Shown piece by piece: positions 35,422-43,879 of a stretch of 64,000 nucleotides of DNA. Origin of the DNA: Rhodocytophaga rosea. GTDB taxonomy: Bacteria; Bacteroidota; Bacteroidia; Cytophagales; 172606-1. The stretch lies in NCBI RefSeq assembly GCF_010119975.1, contig NZ_CP048222.1, positions 8,656,501 to 8,720,500 on the forward strand, written 5' to 3'. The notes beneath the pieces are model-generated. The model saw only the letters and a program-made list of their open reading frames with translations. It searched no databases and was not told the origin of the DNA. The stretch's first letter is position 1; each line of letters starts with the position of its first letter. A program made the translations under genes and the position numbers.

Positions 35422-37242
35422 TTATAACGCCTTAGCTGCCGTAGATTCTTTTAGGAATAGTATCAGATCAAATTCTTTCACAATTTGGGTTTGAGAAAAC
35501 TCTCTTCTAGTAGCCATAGCTCCTACAGTGCGAAAATAGCGAGGTTCAAATAGCCACTGTGTTGCTTTTGATAAAGATATTTTTCTTAAATCAAGCATAA
35601 AAGCTGATGAATTAACTTTATCAAAAAACTGCTCGTAGCTACCCACTTGAGCCGGCTCAGCCTTTATGGTGGCTATCTTACCAGAAGCGGGATCAATACC
35701 ACGGTAGCTGCCTTGTCCAAAAGCAAACCCAACATTAATATACTTTTCTTTATAAGTATCTTTTAGATAACGGCCCATGGGTCTTACATCTACATACATA
35801 CCTTGGTTACTTACATGCCCATTATGAGCCCATACGACTACTTTTTCTTTAGGATATTTACCTAACAGGTAGTGCAGGTTATCAGCCATACAGGCATCCC
35901 GGTAACCTGCAGCCTCTTTCAGAGGTAATAGATGAAACTCAATAAACTGATTTAGCAAGAGTAAGTCTTGTCTTAAAGTGGATAGTTCATCTAATGTTAG
36001 AATATTTAAATAATATCCTTTTTGTAATTCTATCCGTTCGTGAAGTAATCTGCAAGCCAATCTGGCTTTTGACTGCAATTGGCTTGACATCATTCCTGCT
36101 CTGGTATTGGTTGTACGAACAGTTTTAATAAACTCTTTTATTGGCTGTAGCGAGTTTTTTAATAAAGTATCTCTCTTCTCTGCAAATTGCCAGAGGTTAT
36201 CCATAGCTACTTCAGGCACTTGCATATCAAATCCGGTAAATTTTACCTTTGTTGTACTTTTCATGTTATACTTTCTCATCCAGGAAATCAGCCCTAATAT
36301 CTCCTCCGTATTCCATGTCCAGAAACCCAAACCAGTGAGCAGTTGTCTAGGATCTCCTTCTCCTGCTAATACATATTGATTTAATCTATCAGCTGCTCCC
36401 ATATCAGCTTCAATGGCAAATAAACTGAAACCATGTTGCTCGACTAAATAGCGAAGGAGGCGGTGTTTCATCAAAAATATTTCTCTTGAACCATGACTTA
36501 CTTCCCCTAATCCTACAATTTGAGCAGTTCCCATGATAGACTTAATGAAGTAAAGGTCTTCTAAGGGAACTGCAGGATTAAAGGTTTGAAGTGGAAGATT
36601 ATACTTTTGGAGCCAGTCAATTTCTATTTGAGAAGGAGTTCTTGCAGAAGCAGTTGTAGCCGAACTATCAGGTTCTATTATGGGTATGTCCGGATAAGGT
36701 ATACTATCAAGCAAGATAGTTGCCTTGTCAAACCAAACTTTTCCTGATCCAAACATGCGAAATCCAAAAGCAACTTGGCCAGCTTCTAAAGGAACAGGAA
36801 TCTGTAGCTTGTACGGATGCCATTTGCCAAAGCTTTTCAAGGTATCCATTCGTAGCACATCATTAAGTCTATCTACTTTGCCTTGTACAGCAATATAGGT
36901 TTGTATAACAATAGGTTTCTCCGCACGCGCCAGCACTTGCAAGGTTAAAAGTTTACCTTTAACAGAATCTACCGGTAATTTATTGGTATAAATTGTAAAA
37001 AAAGCCGTTGGTTGAGCAAGCTTACTTTCTATAACCAAACTTCCTTTTCCTTCAGTTGCTAGGGTTGTGTCAATGTAAAAAACATAATTTGGTCCTTTTG
37101 TATACCAAAGTTTTAGAGGTTGATTCCCATTAACATGAGGCTCAAAACTCAGATTAAGAATGGACTGGCCTAAGAGCGGAAAAGTGATCAGTAATGAAAT
37201 AAAACAGAAGAATATTTTCACTGGTCTTTTGATATACAACAA
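35422..37242 (-). CDS. exported erythromycin-esterase-like protein
   Basis: 606 residues with a signal peptide (ISLLITFPLLGQ). Residues ~25-190 are a beta-sandwich, carbohydrate-binding-module-like (ILNLSFEPHV, GSGKVWFDKATILLDSIPYPD). The rest is an erythromycin esterase (EreA/B) domain: VGLGEVSHGSREIFLMKHRLLR, SLFAIEADMGAADRLNQYVL, 'WTWNTEEILGLISWMRKYN', VVWAHNGHVSNQGM. The GE..HG, E-A-D and H-N-x-H motifs are the catalytic ones of the family. True macrolide resistance is not implied: most chromosomal exported homologues have unknown substrates. Confidence 0.87.
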   Translation of the reverse strand: MLYIKRPVKIFFCFISLLITFPLLGQSILNLSFEPHVNGNQPLKLWYTKGPNYVFYIDTTLATEGKGSLVIESKLAQPTAFFTIYTNKLPVDSVKGKLLTLQVLARAEKPIVIQTYIAVQGKVDRLNDVLRMDTLKSFGKWHPYKLQIPVPLEAGQVAFGFRMFGSGKVWFDKATILLDSIPYPDIPIIEPDSSATTASARTPSQIEIDWLQKYNLPLQTFNPAVPLEDLYFIKSIMGTAQIVGLGEVSHGSREIFLMKHRLLRYLVEQHGFSLFAIEADMGAADRLNQYVLAGEGDPRQLLTGLGFWTWNTEEILGLISWMRKYNMKSTTKVKFTGFDMQVPEVAMDNLWQFAEKRDTLLKNSLQPIKEFIKTVRTTNTRAGMMSSQLQSKARLACRLLHERIELQKGYYLNILTLDELSTLRQDLLLLNQFIEFHLLPLKEAAGYRDACMADNLHYLLGKYPKEKVVVWAHNGHVSNQGMYVDVRPMGRYLKDTYKEKYINVGFAFGQGSYRGIDPASGKIATIKAEPAQVGSYEQFFDKVNSSAFMLDLRKISLSKATQWLFEPRYFRTVGAMATRREFSQTQIVKEFDLILFLKESTAAKAL

Positions 37243-37339
37243 AATTGATTGATAGTTTAGTATGATCTTCGCTCCAGTATTTTATTCAATAAAGCATAAC
37301 ACATATATAAAGTCGAAAAACTTAATACTGCAATCAATC

Positions 37340-39208
37340 TTATTTTTCCTCTATCTCAAATATATAAGCGCCTAAGGGTTCCAGAGTTACAGGTATGCCT
37401 GTTTGCGAATTCTTCCTATCTGTAGCATCGTTTCCTTTAAAGCTTATACTTTTACCTGACAATAAAATATCAGTTACCTGAAAGTCTTTATTTACATCTA
37501 CATTCATCAGGGCAAAGGCATTGGCAGGAATTTTCAGTTTAATCTGTTTTGCCTGATTATCATCAAAATTTACCAAAATCAGCAATTTCTGAGCACTGGT
37601 AAAGCGCAGATAGGCATATACTTTCCGGCCATCATACTGAGCATTCTGTGAATTAGGAGCCTGCAGGTCATAGAGTTTACCTTTTCGGATCGCCTCGTTC
37701 TCCTTCGATACGTTCAGCAGTTTGACATAAAAGTCTCTCAGCTTTTTTTGTTCTTCAACCAGTTGTCCTCCATCAAAAGCGCCGTTATTTACCCACTTCT
37801 GGTGTTCAGGTACACCCCAGTAATCAAAAATGGTAGTCCGGCCATCTTCTCCACCAAAACCTTCTGCGCCTCTGCCAGGCTCTCCTACTTCCTGCCCAAA
37901 ATATACCATCACTGGTCCGGAATTCAACGTAGCACTCACCACCATGGCAGGAATTCCTTTTCTGGCAGAACCGGCAAACCCATCAGAAGCAATGCGCTGT
38001 TCATCGTGGTTTTCCAGAAAACGGAGCATATTATTATTAATTCCCTGTAATTGTTTCCAGTTCACAGGCAGATCATAGGCGCCAGCCCGGTTCTGTATCA
38101 CGGCTTTCAGGGAATCGTACAAACCTACTTTGTCGTAGAGATACGTGAATTTTCCATTTTCAATATAATTGCGGTATTCGTTGGGATTATAGATCTCGGC
38201 AATAAATACAATATCCTTGTTTACTTGCTGTACTTTTGGAATCACATAATTCCAGAATTCTACCGGCACCATTTCAGCCATATCACAGCGGAATCCATCT
38301 ACTCCTTTTTGTGCCCAGAATACCAGAATATCCCGCATTTTTTCCCAGGTGTCCGGTATGGGCTCGAAGTGCCTGTTCCGGTTATTCTGAATATCTACGC
38401 CATAATTCAACTTAATGGTTTCAAACCATTCGTTAATGCCGGGAGATGGGGTAAACTGATCATTGCCGGTAACTTTGGCTGGTGTTTCATTGAACTTGCC
38501 ATCTTTGGTGGGATGTGGCAGATCGCCCAGTGGCTTGTACTCAGAAGGAACCTGAAAACTGGTTCCTGGCAGGTAATAGAAATTATTGCCGGCCACAAAT
38601 GATTTGCTTGTATCGTCATTTTCGCCCAGGTCTTTTATTCCCTTGGGCCTGGCATCTGAATGGTAGCTTCGGGCTACATGGTTGGGTACAAAATCGATGA
38701 GTACTTTTAAACCAGCGGCATGGGTACGCCCGATTAAGGCTTCAAACTCCTGCATGCGATTGGGTACGTCCGCTGCCAGATCCGGGTTTATATCATAATA
38801 ATCTTTGATAGCATACGGAGAACCGGCTCTGCCTTTCACCACATCCGCATCATCCAAGGGAATACCAAATCTGGTATAATCGGTCATGGTGGCATGCTCA
38901 ATCACACCGGTATACCAAACGTGGGTAATGCCCATATTTTTGAGTTCACCCAGAGCTTTTTCATTGATGTCTTTAAATTTCCCAACGCCGTTTTCTTCCA
39001 GGGTGCCATAGGGTTTATTAGTGGTACTATTAGTATTTCCAAATAACCTGGTAAACATCTGGTATACAATCAATTTATGGTCCTGTACCTCTTCTTTAAG
39101 AAGATTTTCGTCATTAATATCTGCTTGCATAGTAGATTGTTTATTTTCGTTAGAAGTACACGCCCATAAGCACAGGCATACAATGGCGCAAATCCGTCTG
39201 GGGTTCAT
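37340..39208 (-). CDS. GH13 alpha-amylase family lipoprotein
   Basis: 622 residues with a lipobox LWAC (Cys17). The GH13 (beta/alpha)8 barrel shows conserved regions I (VLIDFVPNHV, 169-178), II (GVDGFRCDMAE, nucleophile Asp309), III (IVFIAEIY, acid/base Glu338) and IV (FLENHDEQR, Asp402), followed by a C-terminal beta domain ending LEPLGAYIFEI. It probably cleaves alpha-1,4-glucans at the cell surface or in the periplasm. No Sus operon partners (SusC/SusD/MalR) are adjacent. Confidence 0.92.
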   Translation of the reverse strand: MNPRRICAIVCLCLWACTSNENKQSTMQADINDENLLKEEVQDHKLIVYQMFTRLFGNTNSTTNKPYGTLEENGVGKFKDINEKALGELKNMGITHVWYTGVIEHATMTDYTRFGIPLDDADVVKGRAGSPYAIKDYYDINPDLAADVPNRMQEFEALIGRTHAAGLKVLIDFVPNHVARSYHSDARPKGIKDLGENDDTSKSFVAGNNFYYLPGTSFQVPSEYKPLGDLPHPTKDGKFNETPAKVTGNDQFTPSPGINEWFETIKLNYGVDIQNNRNRHFEPIPDTWEKMRDILVFWAQKGVDGFRCDMAEMVPVEFWNYVIPKVQQVNKDIVFIAEIYNPNEYRNYIENGKFTYLYDKVGLYDSLKAVIQNRAGAYDLPVNWKQLQGINNNMLRFLENHDEQRIASDGFAGSARKGIPAMVVSATLNSGPVMVYFGQEVGEPGRGAEGFGGEDGRTTIFDYWGVPEHQKWVNNGAFDGGQLVEEQKKLRDFYVKLLNVSKENEAIRKGKLYDLQAPNSQNAQYDGRKVYAYLRFTSAQKLLILVNFDDNQAKQIKLKIPANAFALMNVDVNKDFQVTDILLSGKSISFKGNDATDRKNSQTGIPVTLEPLGAYIFEIEEK

Positions 39209-39401
39209 TCCTGATCATTTTTAACTTGTCGGTGATAGTCAGATAAACAGCAGGAGATAGGAAATTAAAAATCCATCTTTTACTGATGATCTGTAAATGA
39301 ATGCGAATGGTAAATGTATATATATTAGGATATTATTCTACATTTTCCACGGAAATTTTGCCTTAAACGCTAAAGCTTTACTTTTTACAAAGCCTTCAGC
39401 A

Positions 39402-40637
39402 CTAATCGGTTACTATTACTTCCCGTGCCCGCAAGCTGTTGAAAATTTCTTTATAGGGCATATATTCGGGAGAGTTTTTATTAATCGCATTATTATTCAG
39501 AAATAACATTTTCAGATGAGGCATTTCTGCCAGCTTCGGATTAAATTCCTCAATATAATTGTGTGAAATATCCAGATCCTGCAGGTTTTTTAGGGATACA
39601 ATCTGAGTTGGAAAATAAGAAAAGTCATTGTTATTGATGTGTAAGGTCTTCAGTCCTTGTAACCGGCTGATACTTTCCGGCAGAAAACTCAGGCGGTTGT
39701 GGTGTACATACAGACCTTCCAGATGAGGCAAAGTGCCTACTTCTTCCGGAAGAAAACGGAGTTTATTAAAAGACAAGAACAGAACTTCTAAACGTTGCAG
39801 GTTATGAATCCGGGATAATAGCTCTGGTATTTCATTATAGGCCAGATCCAGCTCATACAGGTTTTTTAGTTCGTATATAGGCTCAGGTACAGCTGTCAGC
39901 TTGTTTTTGTAGAGGATAAGCGCAATCAGGTTCTGCAATTTTCCAGTTTCTGCCGGAAGTCGGGTAAGCTTATTAGATGCCAGATTCAGTTTAGTTAGGG
40001 AGCTTAAACCAGTAATCTGCATTGGTAGTGCCTCCAGGCTGTTCCTCGACAGGTTAATTTCTTGTAAGCCGGTAAGCCGCCGGATGGAGGGATGCACCGT
40101 AGTCAGATAGCTATTCGAATAATTTAAGCGCCGGATGTTGCGGCAATTTCCAAATCTGAGGGTCCGTTTAACAGGCTGATTCATTAAGGCTGTAATCAAT
40201 GCAGTAATAGAGTCGCTTTTCACCCTGATTTCCGGCGTCCACATACCATTAAACTGCTTCATTACTTCGAAATTAGCCGCTTGCAGAGCGCTTATCCGCT
40301 TATTCTTATCAGCTGACCCATTTCCGGAAATATTGACCTGGGCAAGCGAATCGAATCTATTGAGTTTTGAAGGAAGCCTTCTCAGGTCATTATTAGCCAG
40401 GTTTAATACTTTCAGGTTTTCAAACTTATAAATGTTCTTTGGTATCCGCTTTAACGACTGATTGCTCAGGTTAAGATAATAGATAGTATCTGGCCTTGCA
40501 GATTGCATGGCTTTTTCCAGAGTGATCCATTGCTCAATCTGGTCAGAAAAATTAATAGTGAGTCTTGTTTTTTCTTGTGCCTGGGTAATAGATAGCGATA
40601 ATATAAGTAAAAGCGCGGAAAGGATGGAAAATTTCAT
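39402..40637 (-). CDS. secreted leucine-rich-repeat protein
   Basis: 411 residues with a signal peptide (MKFSILSALLLILSLSITQAQ). From residue ~70 it consists of about 12 LRRs of the bacterial type LxxLxxLxLxxNxLxxLPxxI (e.g. LKVLNLANNDLRRLP, LTKLNLASNKLTRLP, LEVLFLSFNKLRFLP, LEGLYVHHNRLSFLP). A stretch at ~125-165 is not repetitive (AANFEVMKQFNGMW). No sorting domain or membrane anchor is visible at the C-terminus. It is probably a protein-protein interaction module in the envelope; partner unknown. Confidence 0.87.
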   Translation of the reverse strand: MKFSILSALLLILSLSITQAQEKTRLTINFSDQIEQWITLEKAMQSARPDTIYYLNLSNQSLKRIPKNIYKFENLKVLNLANNDLRRLPSKLNRFDSLAQVNISGNGSADKNKRISALQAANFEVMKQFNGMWTPEIRVKSDSITALITALMNQPVKRTLRFGNCRNIRRLNYSNSYLTTVHPSIRRLTGLQEINLSRNSLEALPMQITGLSSLTKLNLASNKLTRLPAETGKLQNLIALILYKNKLTAVPEPIYELKNLYELDLAYNEIPELLSRIHNLQRLEVLFLSFNKLRFLPEEVGTLPHLEGLYVHHNRLSFLPESISRLQGLKTLHINNNDFSYFPTQIVSLKNLQDLDISHNYIEEFNPKLAEMPHLKMLFLNNNAINKNSPEYMPYKEIFNSLRAREVIVTD

Positions 40638-40876
40638 AGGGTTGAGCAGGTTCCGGTGGTTAGAACTAAATGAGTAGTTGAAGTTAAAGAAGGAACCTTA
40701 ACATTCAAAGTAAAGCTACCCAATTAATTCTGCAAAACGTATAGGGTTTTGCGTTGGTTATACTCCACATATACTGAAGTAAAAAACCCTCAAGTTCTAA
40801 CACTTACGGGTTATATGGGGATGATTACAATATAGAATCTTAACGAATTATCAGCAGGTAATGAAAATTTTCCGCA

Positions 40877-41887
40877 TCAATACTTTACTGTTTCCTTCAA
40901 TAAAACCTCATTATTTAATCCTTTGATGAGTATGTCTACCTGAATCGGTTTCTGGTTCCAGTCTATTTCCAATACTCCAAAGTTAAGTACATTTACCAGA
41001 TTCCCTACCCGGTACTGGTTAGGTTCGCCGGTATTGTTGGTAGAGGAATGGGTAAGTCCACTGGCAGTAACTTCATAGATAGGTGCAGATACACCCGGCT
41101 GCGTATATTTTGATATTTCAGCAATATGCCGGTCGCCGCTGAGCAGCATTACATGTTGAGCCCCAGTGCTGGCTAATACATCAAATAATCGTTTGCGGGC
41201 TTTGGGAAAGTTGGCCCATTTCTCATATATATGTTCATCAGGAATGACCTGGATTCCGTTGCCGATTAAATGAATATCTGCTTTGCTGTTTCTGAGTTCA
41301 TTTTCCAGCCATTTCCACTGGTCTTCACCCAGAATGTCGCCTGTTTCATTGATTACATATGTTTTGTCCTGTTTCTGCAAAGCGTCTCTGAAATACCTGG
41401 AATCGAGTAAAATCACTTTCACCTGTTTGCCCACCGGACCATAAGTATAGGAAGTATAAGCGCCCTCCTGCTTCCGCCTGGCACTTCCGGCAGGCTCGCC
41501 CAGAAAATCGAGCATCAATTGCTGGCTTTCTTTTTTGTGAGCATATTCTACTCCGGCATCATTCTGGCCAAAGTCATGATCGTCCCAGATTCCAATAACA
41601 GGCACAGCGGCAGTCAGTTTGCGGTATTCCGGATTATTCTGTTGTGCATCGTATTTGCGTTTCAGCACCTGCATGGTATCAGAATCACCATAAATATTAT
41701 CCCCCAGCCAGATCCAGAGTTGTGGTTTGCTCTGCACAATATATTCCCACATGGGCTGAGGTTTATCCTGCCGGTTGCAGGAACCGAAGGCAATTCTGGT
41801 TAAGGGCTCCTGGGTAGTTTTACTTTGTTTATTGCTGCTACAAGCTGCCAGAGAGAATACAATTAGAAAAAGTTTAAGGTGGTTCAT
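40877..41887 (-). CDS. PhoD-like alkaline phosphatase/phosphodiesterase lipoprotein
   Basis: 336 residues from ATG 41887, which gives the lipoprotein signal MNHLKLFLIVFSLAAC. Metal-site motifs of the calcineurin-like PhoD family: RIAFGSCNRQ, LWIWLGDNIYGDSD, VIGIWDDHDFGQNDAG, then 'ILLDSRYFRD' and HVMLLSGDRHIAEIS. It probably hydrolyses phosphomonoesters or diesters outside the cytoplasm. It begins 10 bases after the stop of the upstream small secreted-protein gene, so both are likely in one operon. Confidence 0.9.
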   Translation of the reverse strand: MNHLKLFLIVFSLAACSSNKQSKTTQEPLTRIAFGSCNRQDKPQPMWEYIVQSKPQLWIWLGDNIYGDSDTMQVLKRKYDAQQNNPEYRKLTAAVPVIGIWDDHDFGQNDAGVEYAHKKESQQLMLDFLGEPAGSARRKQEGAYTSYTYGPVGKQVKVILLDSRYFRDALQKQDKTYVINETGDILGEDQWKWLENELRNSKADIHLIGNGIQVIPDEHIYEKWANFPKARKRLFDVLASTGAQHVMLLSGDRHIAEISKYTQPGVSAPIYEVTASGLTHSSTNNTGEPNQYRVGNLVNVLNFGVLEIDWNQKPIQVDILIKGLNNEVLLKETVKY

Positions 41888-41897
41888 AGAGGTTTGG

Positions 41898-42407
41898 TTA
41901 ATTATATATATAAGCTTTATACTTTTTATTTTTGCTTTTACTTCTATAATAACTGCCATTCAATACATACTGAATTGTTTTATCCGGAAGTGTATATTTT
42001 GCAGAAATTGTTTTTTCATCTATCTCTGTCTTTCTAAAAGCCAGAATTTTTGAACTTTTGAGAATCGTTAAATCCTTAAATAAAGCAGTGTTATAGGAGA
42101 AATATTCCACATTTCTGATTTTAACCCCATTCTTTTTAACTTTTGTTTTGTCTTGACTAACCTTAAATGGATAATTCAGATTATCGGAGCCCACTTTATT
42201 ATCATACCCGGTAATTTTCATTCTCCGGCCATTTTTACTTAAAAGCACAGTATAGTAATCTATCTGTTTTTTAAACTTTTCTTCGATCTCATTCATAGTC
42301 TGTACTACAGTATCCTTTTCCGCAATAGAAGCGCTGGTAGTTTGAGCTGTGGAGTATTTTGTAAAAATAACAACAAGAGATAACAGTAAATAAAATCGTA
42401 GATTCAT
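41898..42407 (-). CDS. small secreted protein of unknown function
   Basis: 169 residues with a signal peptide (MNLRFYLLLSLVVIFTKYSTAQ). The mature part is basic, with alternating strands (MKITGYDNKVGSDNLNYPF, VKKNGVKIRNVEYFSY, IDEKTISAKYTLPDKTIQYVLNG) and a Lys/Tyr-rich tail. I recognise no family. It lies 10 bases upstream of the PhoD-like gene, suggesting a shared transcript. Confidence 0.7.
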   Translation of the reverse strand: MNLRFYLLLSLVVIFTKYSTAQTTSASIAEKDTVVQTMNEIEEKFKKQIDYYTVLLSKNGRRMKITGYDNKVGSDNLNYPFKVSQDKTKVKKNGVKIRNVEYFSYNTALFKDLTILKSSKILAFRKTEIDEKTISAKYTLPDKTIQYVLNGSYYRSKSKNKKYKAYIYN

Positions 42408-42786
42408 AAATTAAATAGCTGGATTAAAATAAAGTGTGAATATATAATGCACACCATCCTGAGAAGCAATAATTAATCTCTAAATATTACCTCTCTTAAT
42501 TGATTATTTAAAACTTTCTATCCTTTATATGTAGAAAAATTGGGATACACTTATACGTATCCCTTTCAGGGGTTTGTTAGAAAAAATTAAAAAGAATATC
42601 CGGCACCCCCTTGTATCTGGTGAACCATATCTGATTTTGTCTGCTTCCAGCATTCTGATTAACCCAGCGAATGTATCCATGCAAATTCTGATTTAAGCCG
42701 GTTACAGAAAGCAGATTCTGGTTTACAGGTTATACTTTCAAGTCCAGGCTTTATTAAGCTGGTTAGCAAAAGAAGTGTAACTTGAA
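42408..42786. other. intergenic region with three diverged direct repeats
   Basis: 379 bases between two minus-strand genes. It contains ATTCTGATTAA, ATTCTGATTTA and ATTCTGGTTTA at roughly 30-base spacing (about 42653-42721) and a hairpin at 42542-42563. A minus-strand frame here lacks a start codon and has no recognisable product. Confidence 0.5.
42542..42563 (-). terminator. candidate terminator downstream of the YdcF gene
   Basis: GGGATAC / GTATCCC, 7 bp, with an 8-nt loop. On the minus strand it is followed by AATTTTTC. It is about 220 bases after the YdcF stop, so the link is only probable. Confidence 0.5.
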
Positions 42787-43800
42787 CTATACTTCAGTTG
42801 CAGAATCGAACCAGAAACGGATATACAGATATTTGGCAGCTTCGGTTAGCACATTTTTCACTACCGATCTAGTTTGCCACCATAGCGCAGGATCATACTT
42901 TTTATTTTCAACAGCAATAATTCCTATAGAGAACTCTTTCCCTAATGCTTTCTCATAACTGAGCCAGCTCCGTCTGCTATGCACACCTAAGGAAACCAGA
43001 TTGAATGAAGAAATTTGATGCGCTACCAGGTATTTTCTGAGAACCGCTGCCGAAGTATACGTTCTGTGTGTATACACTTTAGGCCCGGGAATTGCCATAA
43101 TCTTAGTGCTGTCAACACCTAACCGGATTAGTTCAGCTGCGGCATTCTCTGCATAAGTTGCATACACTGTCACATATTTGGTCTCCTTCGGCCAGTGTTG
43201 CTCATAGATCATCGTTCCGCTGGAATAGGGTATATTTACACCATTGATAGTAATGGTGCCTACATACAAATCTCTATCCTGCGTCCGCTTATAACTATCA
43301 TTATCAAACTGAATGTGTAAACTTTTAATACTACCGATACAAGTATCTACAGGAAATTCATAAACTATTGAACGGCCGGTAGTATAAGCTTCGCCCAGAT
43401 AGACAGAATCATTTACTGAAACCTTAAAATGAGCAAATACTTCATCCACATGAGATCCGTAGGCTCCTATCCGTAAAAAGGTTGAACCGGATAAGTGTTG
43501 CAAGGAGTCTGGTACTGGGATGTGCAAAGTGCCCGTAATATACGTTCTGAAATATGGGTCTAAATGTCCACCTGCGGTAATGATTCTCTGATAGGGGTGG
43601 GTTTTAAATTCCTTCACAGCTTCCTTTAAACCATCTTCGGAAATCCAGCCTTCAACTACTAATGTATTTGTATTTTTAATTCTTTGGGTAGGAGATAAAA
43701 ACGGGTGTATACTAAAGAATAGCATGAGGGAGAGTATACATACAATAATCCCTGCAATGGCTAAGCGTTTATAAAACACATTAAGAAAAATAAAATGCAT
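42787..43800 (-). CDS. YdcF/SanA-type (DUF218) membrane protein with inserted CBM60-like domain
   Basis: 337 residues. One membrane helix at ~14-34 anchors it. The DUF218 fold is split: the first half (about 42-90) has NTLVVEGWISEDGLKEAV and RIITAGGHLD, the second (about 205-337) YATYAENAAAELIRLGV, the RTYTSAAVLRKYL motif and SLGVHSRRS. Between them, ~100-192, lies a beta domain with HFKVSVNDSVYLGEAYTT and FDNDSYKRTQDRDLYVGTI. This matches the calcium-dependent xylan-binding CBM60 pattern and two domains in the 47132-49693 protein. DUF218 proteins act in envelope/glycan metabolism (ElyC, SanA); a glycan-sensing or -processing role here is inferred. Confidence 0.75.
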   Translation of the reverse strand: MHFIFLNVFYKRLAIAGIIVCILSLMLFFSIHPFLSPTQRIKNTNTLVVEGWISEDGLKEAVKEFKTHPYQRIITAGGHLDPYFRTYITGTLHIPVPDSLQHLSGSTFLRIGAYGSHVDEVFAHFKVSVNDSVYLGEAYTTGRSIVYEFPVDTCIGSIKSLHIQFDNDSYKRTQDRDLYVGTITINGVNIPYSSGTMIYEQHWPKETKYVTVYATYAENAAAELIRLGVDSTKIMAIPGPKVYTHRTYTSAAVLRKYLVAHQISSFNLVSLGVHSRRSWLSYEKALGKEFSIGIIAVENKKYDPALWWQTRSVVKNVLTEAAKYLYIRFWFDSATEV

Positions 43801-43824
43801 CTGCCGGTATAATCACATAAATAA

Positions 43825-43846
43825 AAAGAGGCCCTGGAGCCTCTTT
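43825..43846 (-). terminator. terminator of the TonB receptor gene
   Basis: AAAGAGGC / GCCTCTTT with a 6-nt loop, followed on the minus strand by TTATTT. It separates the receptor transcript from the YdcF gene. Confidence 0.75.
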
Positions 43847-43879
43847 CAAAATTACACATTTTTGTAAAATATTATCCAC

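Noticed and set aside
35422-37242. Macrolide resistance gene
   Set aside because: Erythromycin-esterase motifs are present, but the protein is exported and carries a beta-sandwich domain, unlike resistance EreA/EreB; no mobile element is nearby.
42570-42786. Minus-strand frame with repeated Asn-Gln-Asn words
   Set aside because: No start codon, bounded by stops; better explained by the three ATTCTG-type direct repeats in the DNA.
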